DNA of 8,340 nucleotides from an uncultured Oscillospiraceae bacterium (GTDB lineage: Bacteria; Bacillota_A; Clostridia; Oscillospirales; Oscillospiraceae). The translations under genes and the position numbers were made by a program. Shown piece after piece: positions 1 through 6,433 of the stretch. The stretch's first letter is position 1; every line of letters begins with the position of its first letter. The DNA lies in contig CAJTTS010000129.1 in the NCBI GenBank assembly GCA_910579155.1, positions 1 to 8,340 of the forward strand, in the 5' to 3' direction. The notes below the pieces were generated by a model. It was not told the origin of the DNA. It made no database searches and saw only the letters and a list, made by a program, of their open reading frames with translations.

Positions 1-20
1 TTTACTTGCGGACTCGCCTT

Positions 21-53
21 GCGGGGAGGACTTCTTTACGGAGTTCTCCCCGC
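21..53. other. Stem-loop downstream of trxA
   Basis: Arms at 21-34 and 40-53 flank a 5-nt loop. Read on the plus strand all 14 positions pair, two of them as G.U. Read on the minus strand, the direction in which trxA is transcribed, 12 of 14 pair, with two C.A mismatches. It begins 22 nt past the trxA stop and could end that transcript or protect its 3' end. No T tract follows on either strand, so a classic intrinsic terminator is not supported. The rest of 1-74 holds only short repeats, such as CTTGCGG at 5-11 and 18-24. Confidence 0.45.
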
Positions 54-74
54 GGACGGTCCTTCTCCGTGAAA

Positions 75-383
75 TCAATCCAGCAGCGCCAGCAGCTCGT
101 CCTTGGGCCGGGCGCCCACGGCCTTGTTGGCAAGCTCGCCGTTCTTGAACACCAGGAGGGTGGGTATGCTCATCACGCCGAACTTCATAGCCAGCTCAGG
201 CTGTTCGTCCACATTTACTTTACCTACCACGATGTCGTCATGTTCTTCGGCGATCTCGTCCACGATGGGGGACACCATGCGGCAAGGGCCGCACCAGGGG
301 GCCCAGAAGTCTACCAGAACGGGCTTTTCGGAATTGACGACCAGCTCGTCAAAATTTTCTGCGGTAATGGTTTGGACTGACAT
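75..383 (-). CDS. trxA: Thioredoxin
   Basis: Thioredoxin of 102 residues, the normal size for a free-standing bacterial thioredoxin. It is a cytoplasmic dithiol-disulfide reductant, normally recycled by thioredoxin reductase, which is not in this window. The active site WCGPC is at residues 30-34, preceded by the buried Asp25 in VDFWAP. The cis-proline loop SIPT is at 72-75, and the C-terminal FKNGE strand and closing helix are present. The ATG at 383 is chosen because AGGAG lies 8 nt upstream and the homology begins there. The frame stays open further upstream, but that extension runs through the end of the glycosyltransferase gene and has no thioredoxin character. It follows the glycosyltransferase by 17 bp with no terminator between them, so it is probably the last gene of the glf operon. 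The family call is certain; the specific partner is unknown. Confidence 0.96.
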   Translation of the reverse strand: MSVQTITAENFDELVVNSEKPVLVDFWAPWCGPCRMVSPIVDEIAEEHDDIVVGKVNVDEQPELAMKFGVMSIPTLLVFKNGELANKAVGARPKDELLALLD

Positions 384-400
384 GGCGGTTTCTCCTTTTG

Positions 401-1429
401 TTAATTGAATTTGTAGATTTTTTGAGCCACCCGGTAGAGCTTCACCGACAGCTTCCGCCCCTGGTAGCCGGGGATATTGGTGCCCACGTTGGTCAGGCGG
501 TAGCGGCAGCGGCGGTAGAGGGCGGCGTCCTTTTGGCGAAGGTACTCCCACAGCTCGGTGCGCAGGCCCAGGGCCTCCGGCGTGTCGGCGATGACGGCGA
601 AAATGGACGAGATGGACATCATCATGGACAGGTAGTTGAACATATACCGCCCCAGCTTGGGCTGGACAGCCTTGAGGGCCATCACGTCGTGGGCGTCGAT
701 CATCTGACGGGTTACCCGCACCTGCTGGTCAATGCGCCCGGCCATCACCGATTCGTTGACGCTCTGGTCCGCCCGGCCAATGAAGTAGCGGTACAGGTCC
801 AGGTTCATATAGTACATCGTCTTGACGTAGGGCAGGGGCTGGTAGACAAAGATGTTGTCCACATAAAAGGTGTGCTTGGGCAGCTCCAGTTTGCAGTCCC
901 GCAGCAGCCCCGTGCGGTAGATCACCGAGTGCATCAGCAGGTACTGGGAGGCCCGGAAGCGGCGGATGGAGTCCCAGGTGATGATCTGGTCGGTGGGGAA
1001 CACGTTTTTGTAGCCCATGACTTTCTGGGTGTTGTCCTCCACGTGCTCATAGACATAGTTGGCGATGAGCAGGTCCACCGGGGCGGGCATGGCGGCAAAC
1101 TCCCGCAGCTTGGCCATGACCTTGGCCAAGGCGTCTGTGTCCAGCCAGTCGTCGGAGTCCACCACCTTATAGTACAGTCCCCGGGCGTTGCGGATACCCT
1201 GGTTGACGCCCTCGCCGTGGCCGCCGTTCTCCTGATGGATGGCCCGGATGACGTCGGGATATTTTTCCGCCCACTCGTCGCACTTGGCGGGGGTGTCGTC
1301 TTTGGCGGAACCGTCGTCCACCAGAATGATCTCCGCGTCCTCTCCCGCAGCCAGCAGGGTCTCAACGCAGTGGTCCATATAGGCCGCGGAATTGTAGCAG
1401 GGGACGGCGAAGGTAATGAGTTTGTCCAT
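401..1429 (-). CDS. Family 2 glycosyltransferase, possible galactofuranosyltransferase
   Basis: Protein of 342 residues with an N-terminal GT-A domain of glycosyltransferase family 2. It opens with the typical ITFAVPCYN strand (residues 5-13). The nucleotide-binding ILVDDGS is at 35-41, and the metal-binding DxD-type motif DSDDW is at 91-95. The later half (about 120-342) keeps the usual acceptor-side pattern, including [11 protein letters not shown] at 189-199, but does not identify the sugar. No clear membrane helix is seen, so it is probably cytoplasmic or peripheral. The ATG at 1429 is chosen because AGGAGAG lies about 8 nt upstream and the fold starts immediately; an in-frame ATG 48 nt further upstream adds residues without homology. 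It sits 79 bp downstream of UDP-galactopyranose mutase in the same direction. I therefore infer transfer of galactofuranose from UDP-Galf to a cell-surface glycan, but any nucleotide-sugar donor is possible. Confidence 0.9.
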   Translation of the reverse strand: MDKLITFAVPCYNSAAYMDHCVETLLAAGEDAEIILVDDGSAKDDTPAKCDEWAEKYPDVIRAIHQENGGHGEGVNQGIRNARGLYYKVVDSDDWLDTDALAKVMAKLREFAAMPAPVDLLIANYVYEHVEDNTQKVMGYKNVFPTDQIITWDSIRRFRASQYLLMHSVIYRTGLLRDCKLELPKHTFYVDNIFVYQPLPYVKTMYYMNLDLYRYFIGRADQSVNESVMAGRIDQQVRVTRQMIDAHDVMALKAVQPKLGRYMFNYLSMMMSISSIFAVIADTPEALGLRTELWEYLRQKDAALYRRCRYRLTNVGTNIPGYQGRKLSVKLYRVAQKIYKFN

Positions 1430-1508
1430 AGTTTCCACTCTCCTGAACAGAGGAAGGGCTGGTACAGCGCTTCTCAAAGTATTTCCTGTTTGGCCGGGGT
1501 TATCCGAC

Positions 1509-2714
1509 TCAGGCCAGCTCGTCGGTCAGTGCCAGGGCCCTGGCGGCGATGGCGTCCATGTTGTAGTATTTGTACTCGGCCAGGCGGCCCAGCAGGTGCA
1601 GGTTGGGGTACTGGGCAGCAAGGGCGGCGTATTTGGCGTACAGGGCGTTGTTGTCCGGGCTGATGATGGCGTAGTAGGGGATTTCGCCCTCCGTCCCGGT
1701 GTAGGCACGGGAGTATTCTTTCATAATGGTGGTGACGCCGGGCTTTTCCTGCCCGGTGAGGTGTTTGAACTCGGTAATCCGGGTGTAGGGCTCATCCACG
1801 GTATAATTTACGGTGCCGTGGGTCTGGAAATAATCCCGGCTGATTGTATCGTATTTGAAATCCAGCGTGCGGTAGGGGAGGGGGCCGAAGCGGAAGCCGA
1901 ACAGCTCGTCGGCCTGCCCGGTGTAGATGACGGGACCGTCAAAAACCGCTCCGTCCAGCTTGAGGGAGCCGTCCGCCGGCTCCAGCCGTTTCAGCGCGTC
2001 TACCCCCAACTCCACGGTGATGTTGGGATGGTCCAGCATCTTCTCAAACATGGGGGCGTAGCCCTCCAGGGGCATCCCCTGGTAGGCGTCCTGGAAGTAG
2101 CGGTCATCCTCGGACAGCCGCACCGGCACCCGGGCGGTGGTGGCGGGGTCGATCTCCTCGGGGGTCTGGCCCCACTGCTTCATAGTATAGTGGACGAACA
2201 CGTGCTCGTATACATAGTCCGCGATGGCGGTGATCTCGGGATCGGGATTTTGCCGCAGCTCCAGGATGGTCACCTGGTTCTGGGCGGGGTAGGCATCCAA
2301 GAGCTTCCGACCCAAGCGTTCCCCCTCCGAGCTGCCGAAAGCGTTTTTCAGCGAATCCAGGTTGAAGGGGACAGGGAAGAAAAAGCGTCCATCCGTCTTT
2401 TTATGGGCCGGGACCACCTCGGGATTGTCCCGAGGCAGGTTGGCGATCACCTTGTGTTGATAGCGCCGCCATTTGGTAAACCGGGACAGGTAGTCGAACA
2501 CCTGCCTGTCGTTGGTGTGGAAGATATGGGGGCCGTACTGGTGAATGAGAATACCGGCGGAATCCAAGCAGTCGTATGCGTTGCCCGCCACATGGTTCCG
2601 GCGCTCCAGCACCAGCACTTTTTTGCCAACCTCCTCGGCCAGCCGCCGGGCGGCCACCGCCCCGGCGTAGCCCGCGCCCACGATCAGGGCGTCATAGTTT
2701 GTCAAAGCGCTCAC
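1509..2714 (-). CDS. glf: UDP-galactopyranose mutase
   Basis: FAD-dependent enzyme that interconverts UDP-galactopyranose and UDP-galactofuranose, the donor for galactofuranose in surface glycans. From the GTG at 2714 the product is 401 residues, a little longer than typical bacterial Glf (about 370-390). The dinucleotide-binding GAGYAG is at 13-18, followed by VLVLERRNHVAGNAYD at 33-48. The GPHIFHT motif is at 61-67. The substrate-binding stretches are RVPVRL (195-200), PYTRITE with Arg312, IPYYAI (345-350) and the C-terminal GRLAEYKYYNMD (376-387). The GTG is preferred because homology starts at about residue 7 and the frame further upstream runs through the promoter. Its ribosome site is weak (GAGAG-like), so a TTG four codons downstream cannot be excluded. 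It is probably the first gene of the glf-glycosyltransferase-trxA operon. Confidence 0.95.
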   Translation of the reverse strand: MSALTNYDALIVGAGYAGAVAARRLAEEVGKKVLVLERRNHVAGNAYDCLDSAGILIHQYGPHIFHTNDRQVFDYLSRFTKWRRYQHKVIANLPRDNPEVVPAHKKTDGRFFFPVPFNLDSLKNAFGSSEGERLGRKLLDAYPAQNQVTILELRQNPDPEITAIADYVYEHVFVHYTMKQWGQTPEEIDPATTARVPVRLSEDDRYFQDAYQGMPLEGYAPMFEKMLDHPNITVELGVDALKRLEPADGSLKLDGAVFDGPVIYTGQADELFGFRFGPLPYRTLDFKYDTISRDYFQTHGTVNYTVDEPYTRITEFKHLTGQEKPGVTTIMKEYSRAYTGTEGEIPYYAIISPDNNALYAKYAALAAQYPNLHLLGRLAEYKYYNMDAIAARALALTDELA

Positions 2715-2735
2715 ATCGTTTCTCTCAGAATATGG

Positions 2736-2749
2736 GGCCCGTGGGGGCC
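2736..2749. other. Short GC hairpin in the glf 5' leader
   Basis: Five G/C pairs (2736-2740 with 2745-2749) around a 4-nt loop, lying in the predicted glf 5' untranslated region between the -10 box and the GTG start. It could slow initiation or stabilise the message. It is short and could be chance in GC-rich DNA. Confidence 0.25.
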
Positions 2750-2759
2750 ATTTATAAAA

Positions 2760-2768
2760 ATTATACCA
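2760..2768 (-). promoter_or_regulatory. Extended -10 promoter for glf operon
   Basis: Read on the minus strand, this is TGGTATAAT, a perfect extended -10 element (TGnTATAAT). Transcription would start near 2753, giving a leader of about 39 nt before the glf GTG. The matching -35 position, 17 nt upstream, is a poor TTCCCC, which is tolerable for an extended -10 promoter. No other promoter is obvious before the glycosyltransferase or trxA. Confidence 0.65.
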
Positions 2769-2773
2769 TATTT

Positions 2774-2788
2774 TTCCCCGGAGGGGAA
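2774..2788. promoter_or_regulatory. Inverted repeat over the glf -35 region
   Basis: TTCCCC and GGGGAA flank a 3-nt centre, in A/T-rich surroundings, directly upstream of the glf -10 box and covering its -35 position. The placement suits an operator for a dimeric regulator. No family-specific operator consensus is recognised, so the role is inference. Confidence 0.3.
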
Positions 2789-2887
2789 GAAAAAATTGAT
2801 TAACATTCATTGAAATTTCCGGCAGGCAGAGGTAAAGCGCAAAACGCTCCGGAAAGCAACCGGTTTGGGCAAAACAAGATAAAAGGA

Positions 2888-2916
2888 TTGTCAGCGGCAT
2901 AAAATCGTGATAGAAT
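2888..2916 (+). promoter_or_regulatory. Sigma-A-type promoter for the DivIVA-like/fumarase-beta operon
   Basis: TTGTCA (2888-2893) and TAGAAT (2911-2916) each match the consensus at five of six positions, with the ideal 17-bp spacer. TG one base before the -10 makes it an extended -10 as well. Transcription would start near 2923, giving a leader of about 27 nt that ends in the AGAGGGAG ribosome site before the ATG at 2950. Confidence 0.75.
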
Positions 2917-2949
2917 AACAAAAACCCTGTTTAGAAAGAGGGAGAGCGG

Positions 2950-3603
2950 ATGGAAGCCGTCATTCAGCATTTCCGTGCGGCCCTGAACGGCTTTAACCGT
3001 CAGGACGTACAGGACTATATCGAGCAGTTGACCGCCGTACACAAACAGGAGCTGTGGGAGCTGCAAAAACGGCTGGAAAAAGCGGAGACCCGCGCTACCG
3101 AGCTGGATACCCAGGTGAACGCCATCAAGGGGGCCGCAGAGGAGGAGGCCAAGGCCAAAGCCTCTCTGGACGCCTCCACCAGGATGGTAACCCGGCTGAA
3201 AGGAGAGCTGTCCCAGTCGGAGTCCAAGCTGTCGGTGGCGAAAAAGGAGCTGGAGCGGCTCCAGGCCCAGGTGAGCGCCCTGGGGCCCATGGCGGCCAGC
3301 TACCAGGAAATCCGGGACCGGGCGGCCAGCGTGGAGCTGGAGGCCCACCAGCGGGCCCAGGAGGCGGAGATGGAGGCCAGACGCCGGGCCCAGGAAATGG
3401 TGGGCGCGGCCAGGGCGGAGGCGGATCGAATCCGGGTGGAGACACAGGGCTGGCTGTCCAAGGTGCTGGAGCAATACGGCCAGCTCCGCGGGGACCTAGA
3501 CGTGCTGGTGGAACAGGCCAGGGCGGTGAGCGGCGGAGCGGAGCGGCTGGAGCTGCTGGATGAGAGTGCCCGCCGCCTCCGGGAGCAGGGAGGTCTGAAA
3601 TGA
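2950..3603 (+). CDS. DivIVA-like coiled-coil protein
   Basis: Protein of 217 residues. The N-terminal stretch ALNGFNRQDVQDYIEQL (residues 11-27) resembles the DivIVA/GpsB membrane-targeting module (GF-x-x-x-x-V-x-x-[YF]-[IL]). It is followed by a long Ala/Glu/Arg-rich coiled coil from about 30 to 165 and a shorter amphipathic C-terminal segment. DivIVA-family proteins sit on the inner face of the membrane at septa or poles and recruit partners for division, wall growth or chromosome positioning; the partner here is unknown. The Arg after the conserved Phe in Bacillus DivIVA is Asn16 here. The ATG at 2950 follows an AGAGGGAG ribosome site and a strong promoter. The stop codon overlaps the next gene's start in ATGA, so the two genes are probably translationally coupled. 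A generic coiled-coil protein with a DivIVA-like N-terminus is the alternative. Confidence 0.8.
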   Translation: MEAVIQHFRAALNGFNRQDVQDYIEQLTAVHKQELWELQKRLEKAETRATELDTQVNAIKGAAEEEAKAKASLDASTRMVTRLKGELSQSESKLSVAKKELERLQAQVSALGPMAASYQEIRDRAASVELEAHQRAQEAEMEARRRAQEMVGAARAEADRIRVETQGWLSKVLEQYGQLRGDLDVLVEQARAVSGGAERLELLDESARRLREQGGLK

Positions 3604-4154
3604 GCGGACTGAATTTGCGCACCGCCGAGCTGGCGAAATGTCTGCCCGAGCTGAAAGCGGGTGAGCGGGTACTTCTGTCTGGCACCATCTATACCGCCCG
3701 GGACGCCGCCCATAAGCGGTTGTTTGAGCTGCTGGACGCCGGGGAATCCCTGCCCTTTGAATTGAAGGGCGCCGTGATTTACTATGCCGGGCCTACCCCC
3801 GGCCAGCAGGGGATGGCGGTGGGGGCTTGCGGCCCCACCACGGCAGGGCGGATGGACGGCTTCGCGCCCCGGCTGCTGGACTTGGGGCTTGCCGCTATGA
3901 TCGGCAAAGGAGAGCGCAGCCAGGCGGTGGTGGACTCCATCGTGCGCAACGGGGCGTGTTATTTTGCCGCCGTGGGCGGCGCGGGGGCGCTGATCGCACG
4001 GTGCATTGAGACGGCGGAGGTTATCGCGTTTGACGACCTGGGTTGCGAGTCCATCAAGCGGATGACCGTGAGGGACCTGCCTCTAACGGTGGCCATCGAC
4101 AGCCGGGGGAACGACCTGTTCCGCCAGGGCAGGGCGGAATATCAAAGAGCATAA
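3600..4154 (+). CDS. Class I fumarase/tartrate dehydratase beta-type subunit
   Basis: Protein of 184 residues, the usual size of the separate beta subunit of iron-sulfur fumarate hydratase or L-tartrate dehydratase (TtdB type), equivalent to the C-terminal domain of E. coli FumA. Family motifs are visible: LSGTIYTARDAAHKR (26-40), IYYAGPTP (60-67), GPTTAGRMD (78-86), GKGERSQ (102-108) and AVGGAGAL (124-131). The fumarase reaction is reversible hydration of fumarate to malate; the [4Fe-4S]-binding alpha subunit is needed for activity. No alpha subunit lies next to it, which is unusual because the pair is normally adjacent. The start overlaps the upstream DivIVA-like gene by four bases, with GGGAGG 6 nt before the ATG. 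The stop codon lies inside the terminator stem. Whether the substrate is fumarate or tartrate cannot be read from sequence. Confidence 0.92.
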   Translation: MSGLNLRTAELAKCLPELKAGERVLLSGTIYTARDAAHKRLFELLDAGESLPFELKGAVIYYAGPTPGQQGMAVGACGPTTAGRMDGFAPRLLDLGLAAMIGKGERSQAVVDSIVRNGACYFAAVGGAGALIARCIETAEVIAFDDLGCESIKRMTVRDLPLTVAIDSRGNDLFRQGRAEYQRA

Positions 4155-4194
4155 AAAATTCCCGCCTCCATTTGGAGGCGGGAATTTTTTATGC
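4149..4194. terminator. Bidirectional intrinsic terminator
   Basis: Perfect inverted repeat with 21-bp arms (4149-4169 and 4174-4194) and a 4-nt ATTT loop. The core is a 9-bp GC-rich stem (CCCGCCTCC/GGAGGCGGG) flanked by an A6 tract on the left and a T6 tract on the right. It therefore reads as a stem plus U tract in both directions. It ends the fumarase-beta gene, whose TAA (4152-4154) is inside the repeat, and the convergent decarboxylase operon, whose last stop is at 4207. Confidence 0.95.
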
Positions 4195-4206
4195 GTTGAG
4201 CAAGGC

Positions 4207-5640
4207 TTAGCCGAACACGGCGATGAGGAAGCCCGCTGCGATGGCCGAGCCGATGACGCCGGCCACGTTGGGGCCCATGGCGTGCATCAACAGGAAGTTG
4301 GAGGGATTGGCCTCCTGGCCCACCTGCTGGGACACACGGGCCGCCATGGGGACGGCGGACACGCCCGCAGAGCCGATCAGCGGGTTGATCTTGCCGCCGG
4401 ACAGCTTGTACATGAGCTTGCCCACCAGCAGGCCACCGATGGTGGAGAAGCTGAAGGCGATGACGCCCAGCACCACAATCATGAGGGTCTGGAGGGTCAG
4501 GAAGCGGGAGGCCACGGTAGTGGCACCCACGCTGATGCCCAGGAACAGGGTCACGATGTTCATCAGGGCGTTCTGGGCGGTATCGCTGAGCCGCTCGGTA
4601 ACGCCGGTCTCCTTCAGCAGGTTGCCGAACATCAGGCAGCCGATGAGGGGGGCGGTGGAGGGGATCAGCAGGATGACGAACACGGCCACGAGGATGGGGA
4701 AGACGATCTTCTCCACCTTGGACACCTCTCGGGCCTGCTCCATCTTTACCTTCCGCTCCTCCTCCGTGGTCAGAGCCCGCATCAGCGGCTTCTGGATCAT
4801 GGGGATCAGCGCCATGTAGGAGTAGGCGGCGATGGCGATGGGGCCAAGGAGATGGGGGGCCAGCAGGCTGGTGGTCAGGATGGCCGTGGGGCCGTCCGCA
4901 CCGCCGATGATGCCGATGGAACCGGACTCCGGACCGGTGAAACCCAGCAGCATCGCGCCGAACATGGCGAAGAACACGCCCAATTGGGCGGCGGCGCCCA
5001 GCAGCAGGGAGGAGGGCCGGGCGATGAGAGGACCGAAATCGGTCATGGCGCCGATGCCGATGAAGATCAAGCAGGGGTACACGCCTGCCTTGACGCCGAT
5101 ATAAAGGATGTCCAGCAGGCCTCCGTGATGGATGATGTCAGTAAAGGACAGCTCCGTTTTGAGCTCCGTGTCGATGGCGGTCACAACGCTCTCATCAAGG
5201 TCGGCGGAGGAGGACAGGGCCTGGACATCGGTCATGAGGTCACCGCCGTTTTCCGCCAGGCGATCGAAATACTCCTCGATCTGGTCGGTGGTGTGGCCGC
5301 AGCCCCTGGCGAACACATAGTAGTAATACTCTTCCTGGGTGTAGGCGCGCCCTTCCGCCGTATTATAGAGGGCGTAGTCGTAGGCGGCGTCATAGGGGCA
5401 CTCGTAAATATAAGCGTCCCACATCCCCATGTGGTACAGTCCAGCGCCGGGGATGTTGGTCAGCAGCACGCCGAAGGCGATGCCCACCAGCAGCAGCGGC
5501 TCGAACTTCTTGCCAATGCCCAGGTACAGCAGCAGGCAGGCCACGGCGATCATGACGAGGTTTTTCCAGCCGCCATTGGCAAAAAACCCGGCAAAGCCGG
5601 ACTCGTTCACCAGCTTGGACAGGGTTTGTAAGATATCCAT
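4207..5640 (-). CDS. oadB: Na+-pumping oxaloacetate decarboxylase, beta subunit
   Basis: Integral membrane subunit of 477 residues that takes carboxybiotin from the carrier protein, decarboxylates it and exports Na+. Many hydrophobic helices are visible (for example 28-41, 176-198, 212-236, 314-340, 384-409, 457-475). Signature motifs are KKFEPLLL (44-51), IGAMTDFGPLIA (196-207), IGIIGGADGPTAI (242-254), NPLIGSAGVSAVPMAARVS (419-437) and HAMGPNVAGVIGSAIAAG (453-470). Asp249, Asn419 and Ser428 match the Asp203/Asn373/Ser382 Na+-site residues of Klebsiella OadB, recalled from memory, with one constant offset of 46. That offset lies in an enlarged acidic, Tyr-rich loop at about 68-172. AAGGAGG precedes the ATG by about 7 nt. 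It is the last gene of the operon, 12 bp after the biotin carrier. Glutaconyl- and methylmalonyl-CoA decarboxylases use nearly identical beta subunits; the alpha gene upstream decides for oxaloacetate. Confidence 0.95.
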   Translation of the reverse strand: MDILQTLSKLVNESGFAGFFANGGWKNLVMIAVACLLLYLGIGKKFEPLLLVGIAFGVLLTNIPGAGLYHMGMWDAYIYECPYDAAYDYALYNTAEGRAYTQEEYYYYVFARGCGHTTDQIEEYFDRLAENGGDLMTDVQALSSSADLDESVVTAIDTELKTELSFTDIIHHGGLLDILYIGVKAGVYPCLIFIGIGAMTDFGPLIARPSSLLLGAAAQLGVFFAMFGAMLLGFTGPESGSIGIIGGADGPTAILTTSLLAPHLLGPIAIAAYSYMALIPMIQKPLMRALTTEEERKVKMEQAREVSKVEKIVFPILVAVFVILLIPSTAPLIGCLMFGNLLKETGVTERLSDTAQNALMNIVTLFLGISVGATTVASRFLTLQTLMIVVLGVIAFSFSTIGGLLVGKLMYKLSGGKINPLIGSAGVSAVPMAARVSQQVGQEANPSNFLLMHAMGPNVAGVIGSAIAAGFLIAVFG

Positions 5641-5652
5641 ACAAGCCCCTCC

Positions 5653-6051
5653 TTATGCCAGGACGATCAGCGGCGAACCGGTCTCCACATGGCTGCCCTT
5701 GATGACCACCACCTGGGTGACGGTGCCGTCCTTGGGGGCGAGGATCTCGTTTTCCATCTTCATGGCCTCCAGCACCACCAGGAGTTGACCGGATTTGACG
5801 GTGTCGCCCTCCTTCACCTCCACCCGGAGGATGGTGCCGGGCATGGGGGAGTTGACGGGGGCGCCCGCACCGGTGACGGCAGGGGCGGCGGGAGCAGCGG
5901 GGGCGGCGGCAGGGGCCGCAGCGGGAGCCGCCTCTGCGGCGGGCGCGGGGGCGGCAGGGGCGTAGGCCTCGTACTCGTCCACCAGCATGGCCTGACCCGC
6001 CTCCACCTCCACCTCGTAGGTGCGGCCGTTCAGGGTCACTTTATATTTCAT
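5653..6051 (-). CDS. Biotin carboxyl carrier protein of the decarboxylase
   Basis: Protein of 132 residues that carries CO2 as carboxybiotin from the alpha carboxyltransferase to the membrane beta subunit. A short N-terminal strand region (1-24) is followed by an Ala/Pro-rich flexible linker (about 30-60) and a biotinyl/lipoyl domain (about 65-132). The biotinylation motif EAMKME is at 95-100, with Lys98 the predicted attachment site. The SPMPGTI strand at 68-74 is also typical. In some relatives this domain is fused to the C-terminus of the alpha subunit; here it is a separate gene, as in glutaconyl-CoA and methylmalonyl-CoA decarboxylase operons (GcdC/MmdC type). AAGGAGG lies 9 nt before the ATG, and only one base separates the start from the preceding stop, indicating tight coupling. 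The repetitive GC-rich linker DNA (5872-5961) is prone to length change. Confidence 0.95.
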   Translation of the reverse strand: MKYKVTLNGRTYEVEVEAGQAMLVDEYEAYAPAAPAPAAEAAPAAAPAAAPAAPAAPAVTGAGAPVNSPMPGTILRVEVKEGDTVKSGQLLVVLEAMKMENEILAPKDGTVTQVVVIKGSHVETGSPLIVLA

Positions 6052-6052
6052 T

Positions 6053-6421
6053 TCACTTGACCTCCTTAATGGACTTGAAGCGCAGCTCGTTCAGCGGCTT
6101 GCCCATCTTGTCGGCCACAATCGCCATAATCATGGCGGCCTCCTTGTCGGGCACGTCGAACAGCTTGACCTCGCCGGCGGAGCCGGGAGCCGGGGGCGCG
6201 GATGGGGCTGCGGGAGCGGCAGGGGCCGCGGACTGAACAGGGCTGGGGATGTGGGTGGGGGCCTCGCCCTTGGCCTTTTTGGAGGCCATTGCTTTGCCCA
6301 TGATGACTACCACGCACATCAGCAGAACCAGGCCGAAAAACACCACGGCGTACCCCAGCACGGCGGCGACACCCGCGTCGCCGATGCCCATTCGGGCGGC
6401 GGTAAGAGCGAGAGTATTCAT
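6053..6421 (-). CDS. oadG: Oxaloacetate decarboxylase gamma-type membrane anchor
   Basis: Protein of 122 residues with one transmembrane helix near residues 20-42 ([20 protein letters not shown]), a basic stop-transfer stretch at 43-51 and an Ala/Pro linker (about 53-82). A small C-terminal cytoplasmic domain follows (84-122, containing [16 protein letters not shown]). This is the architecture of OadG and of the delta subunits of related Na+ pumps, which hold the alpha subunit against the membrane beta subunit. Sequence conservation in this family is low, so the call rests on architecture plus position between the alpha and biotin-carrier genes. An AGGGGG site lies about 8 nt before the ATG, and the gene begins 12 bp after the alpha stop. 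The Ala/Pro linker resembles that of the neighbouring biotin carrier, which fits flexible domains working together. Confidence 0.88.
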   Translation of the reverse strand: MNTLALTAARMGIGDAGVAAVLGYAVVFFGLVLLMCVVVIMGKAMASKKAKGEAPTHIPSPVQSAAPAAPAAPSAPPAPGSAGEVKLFDVPDKEAAMIMAIVADKMGKPLNELRFKSIKEVK

Positions 6422-6433
6422 ACCGCTTCCCCC

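Noticed and set aside
384..551. N-terminal extension of the thioredoxin frame to 158 residues
   Set aside because: It overlaps the coding end of the glycosyltransferase, is Pro/Arg-rich, and a good ribosome site precedes the internal ATG at 383.
398..2813. Long plus-strand open frames opposite the glycosyltransferase and glf genes
   Set aside because: Antisense shadows of GC-rich coding DNA; the minus-strand frames carry all the motifs and ribosome sites.
2816..2855. TTTCCGG/CCGGAAA inverted repeat and an AGCG...CGCT motif resembling a catabolite-response site
   Set aside because: The arms are short and far apart, and the motif does not fit the cre consensus well enough.
2715..2921. Upstream in-frame extension of glf
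   Set aside because: It would translate through the extended -10 promoter and an A/T-rich noncoding stretch, and Glf homology begins only after the GTG.
4282..5631. A 449-codon plus-strand open frame opposite oadB
   Set aside because: Rich in His/Gly/Gln and Asp with no family motif, while the opposite strand encodes a complete oadB with all signature residues.
5872..5961. GC-rich repetitive DNA in the biotin carrier gene
   Set aside because: It simply encodes the Ala/Pro linker expected between domains of such carriers; it is not a separate repeat element.
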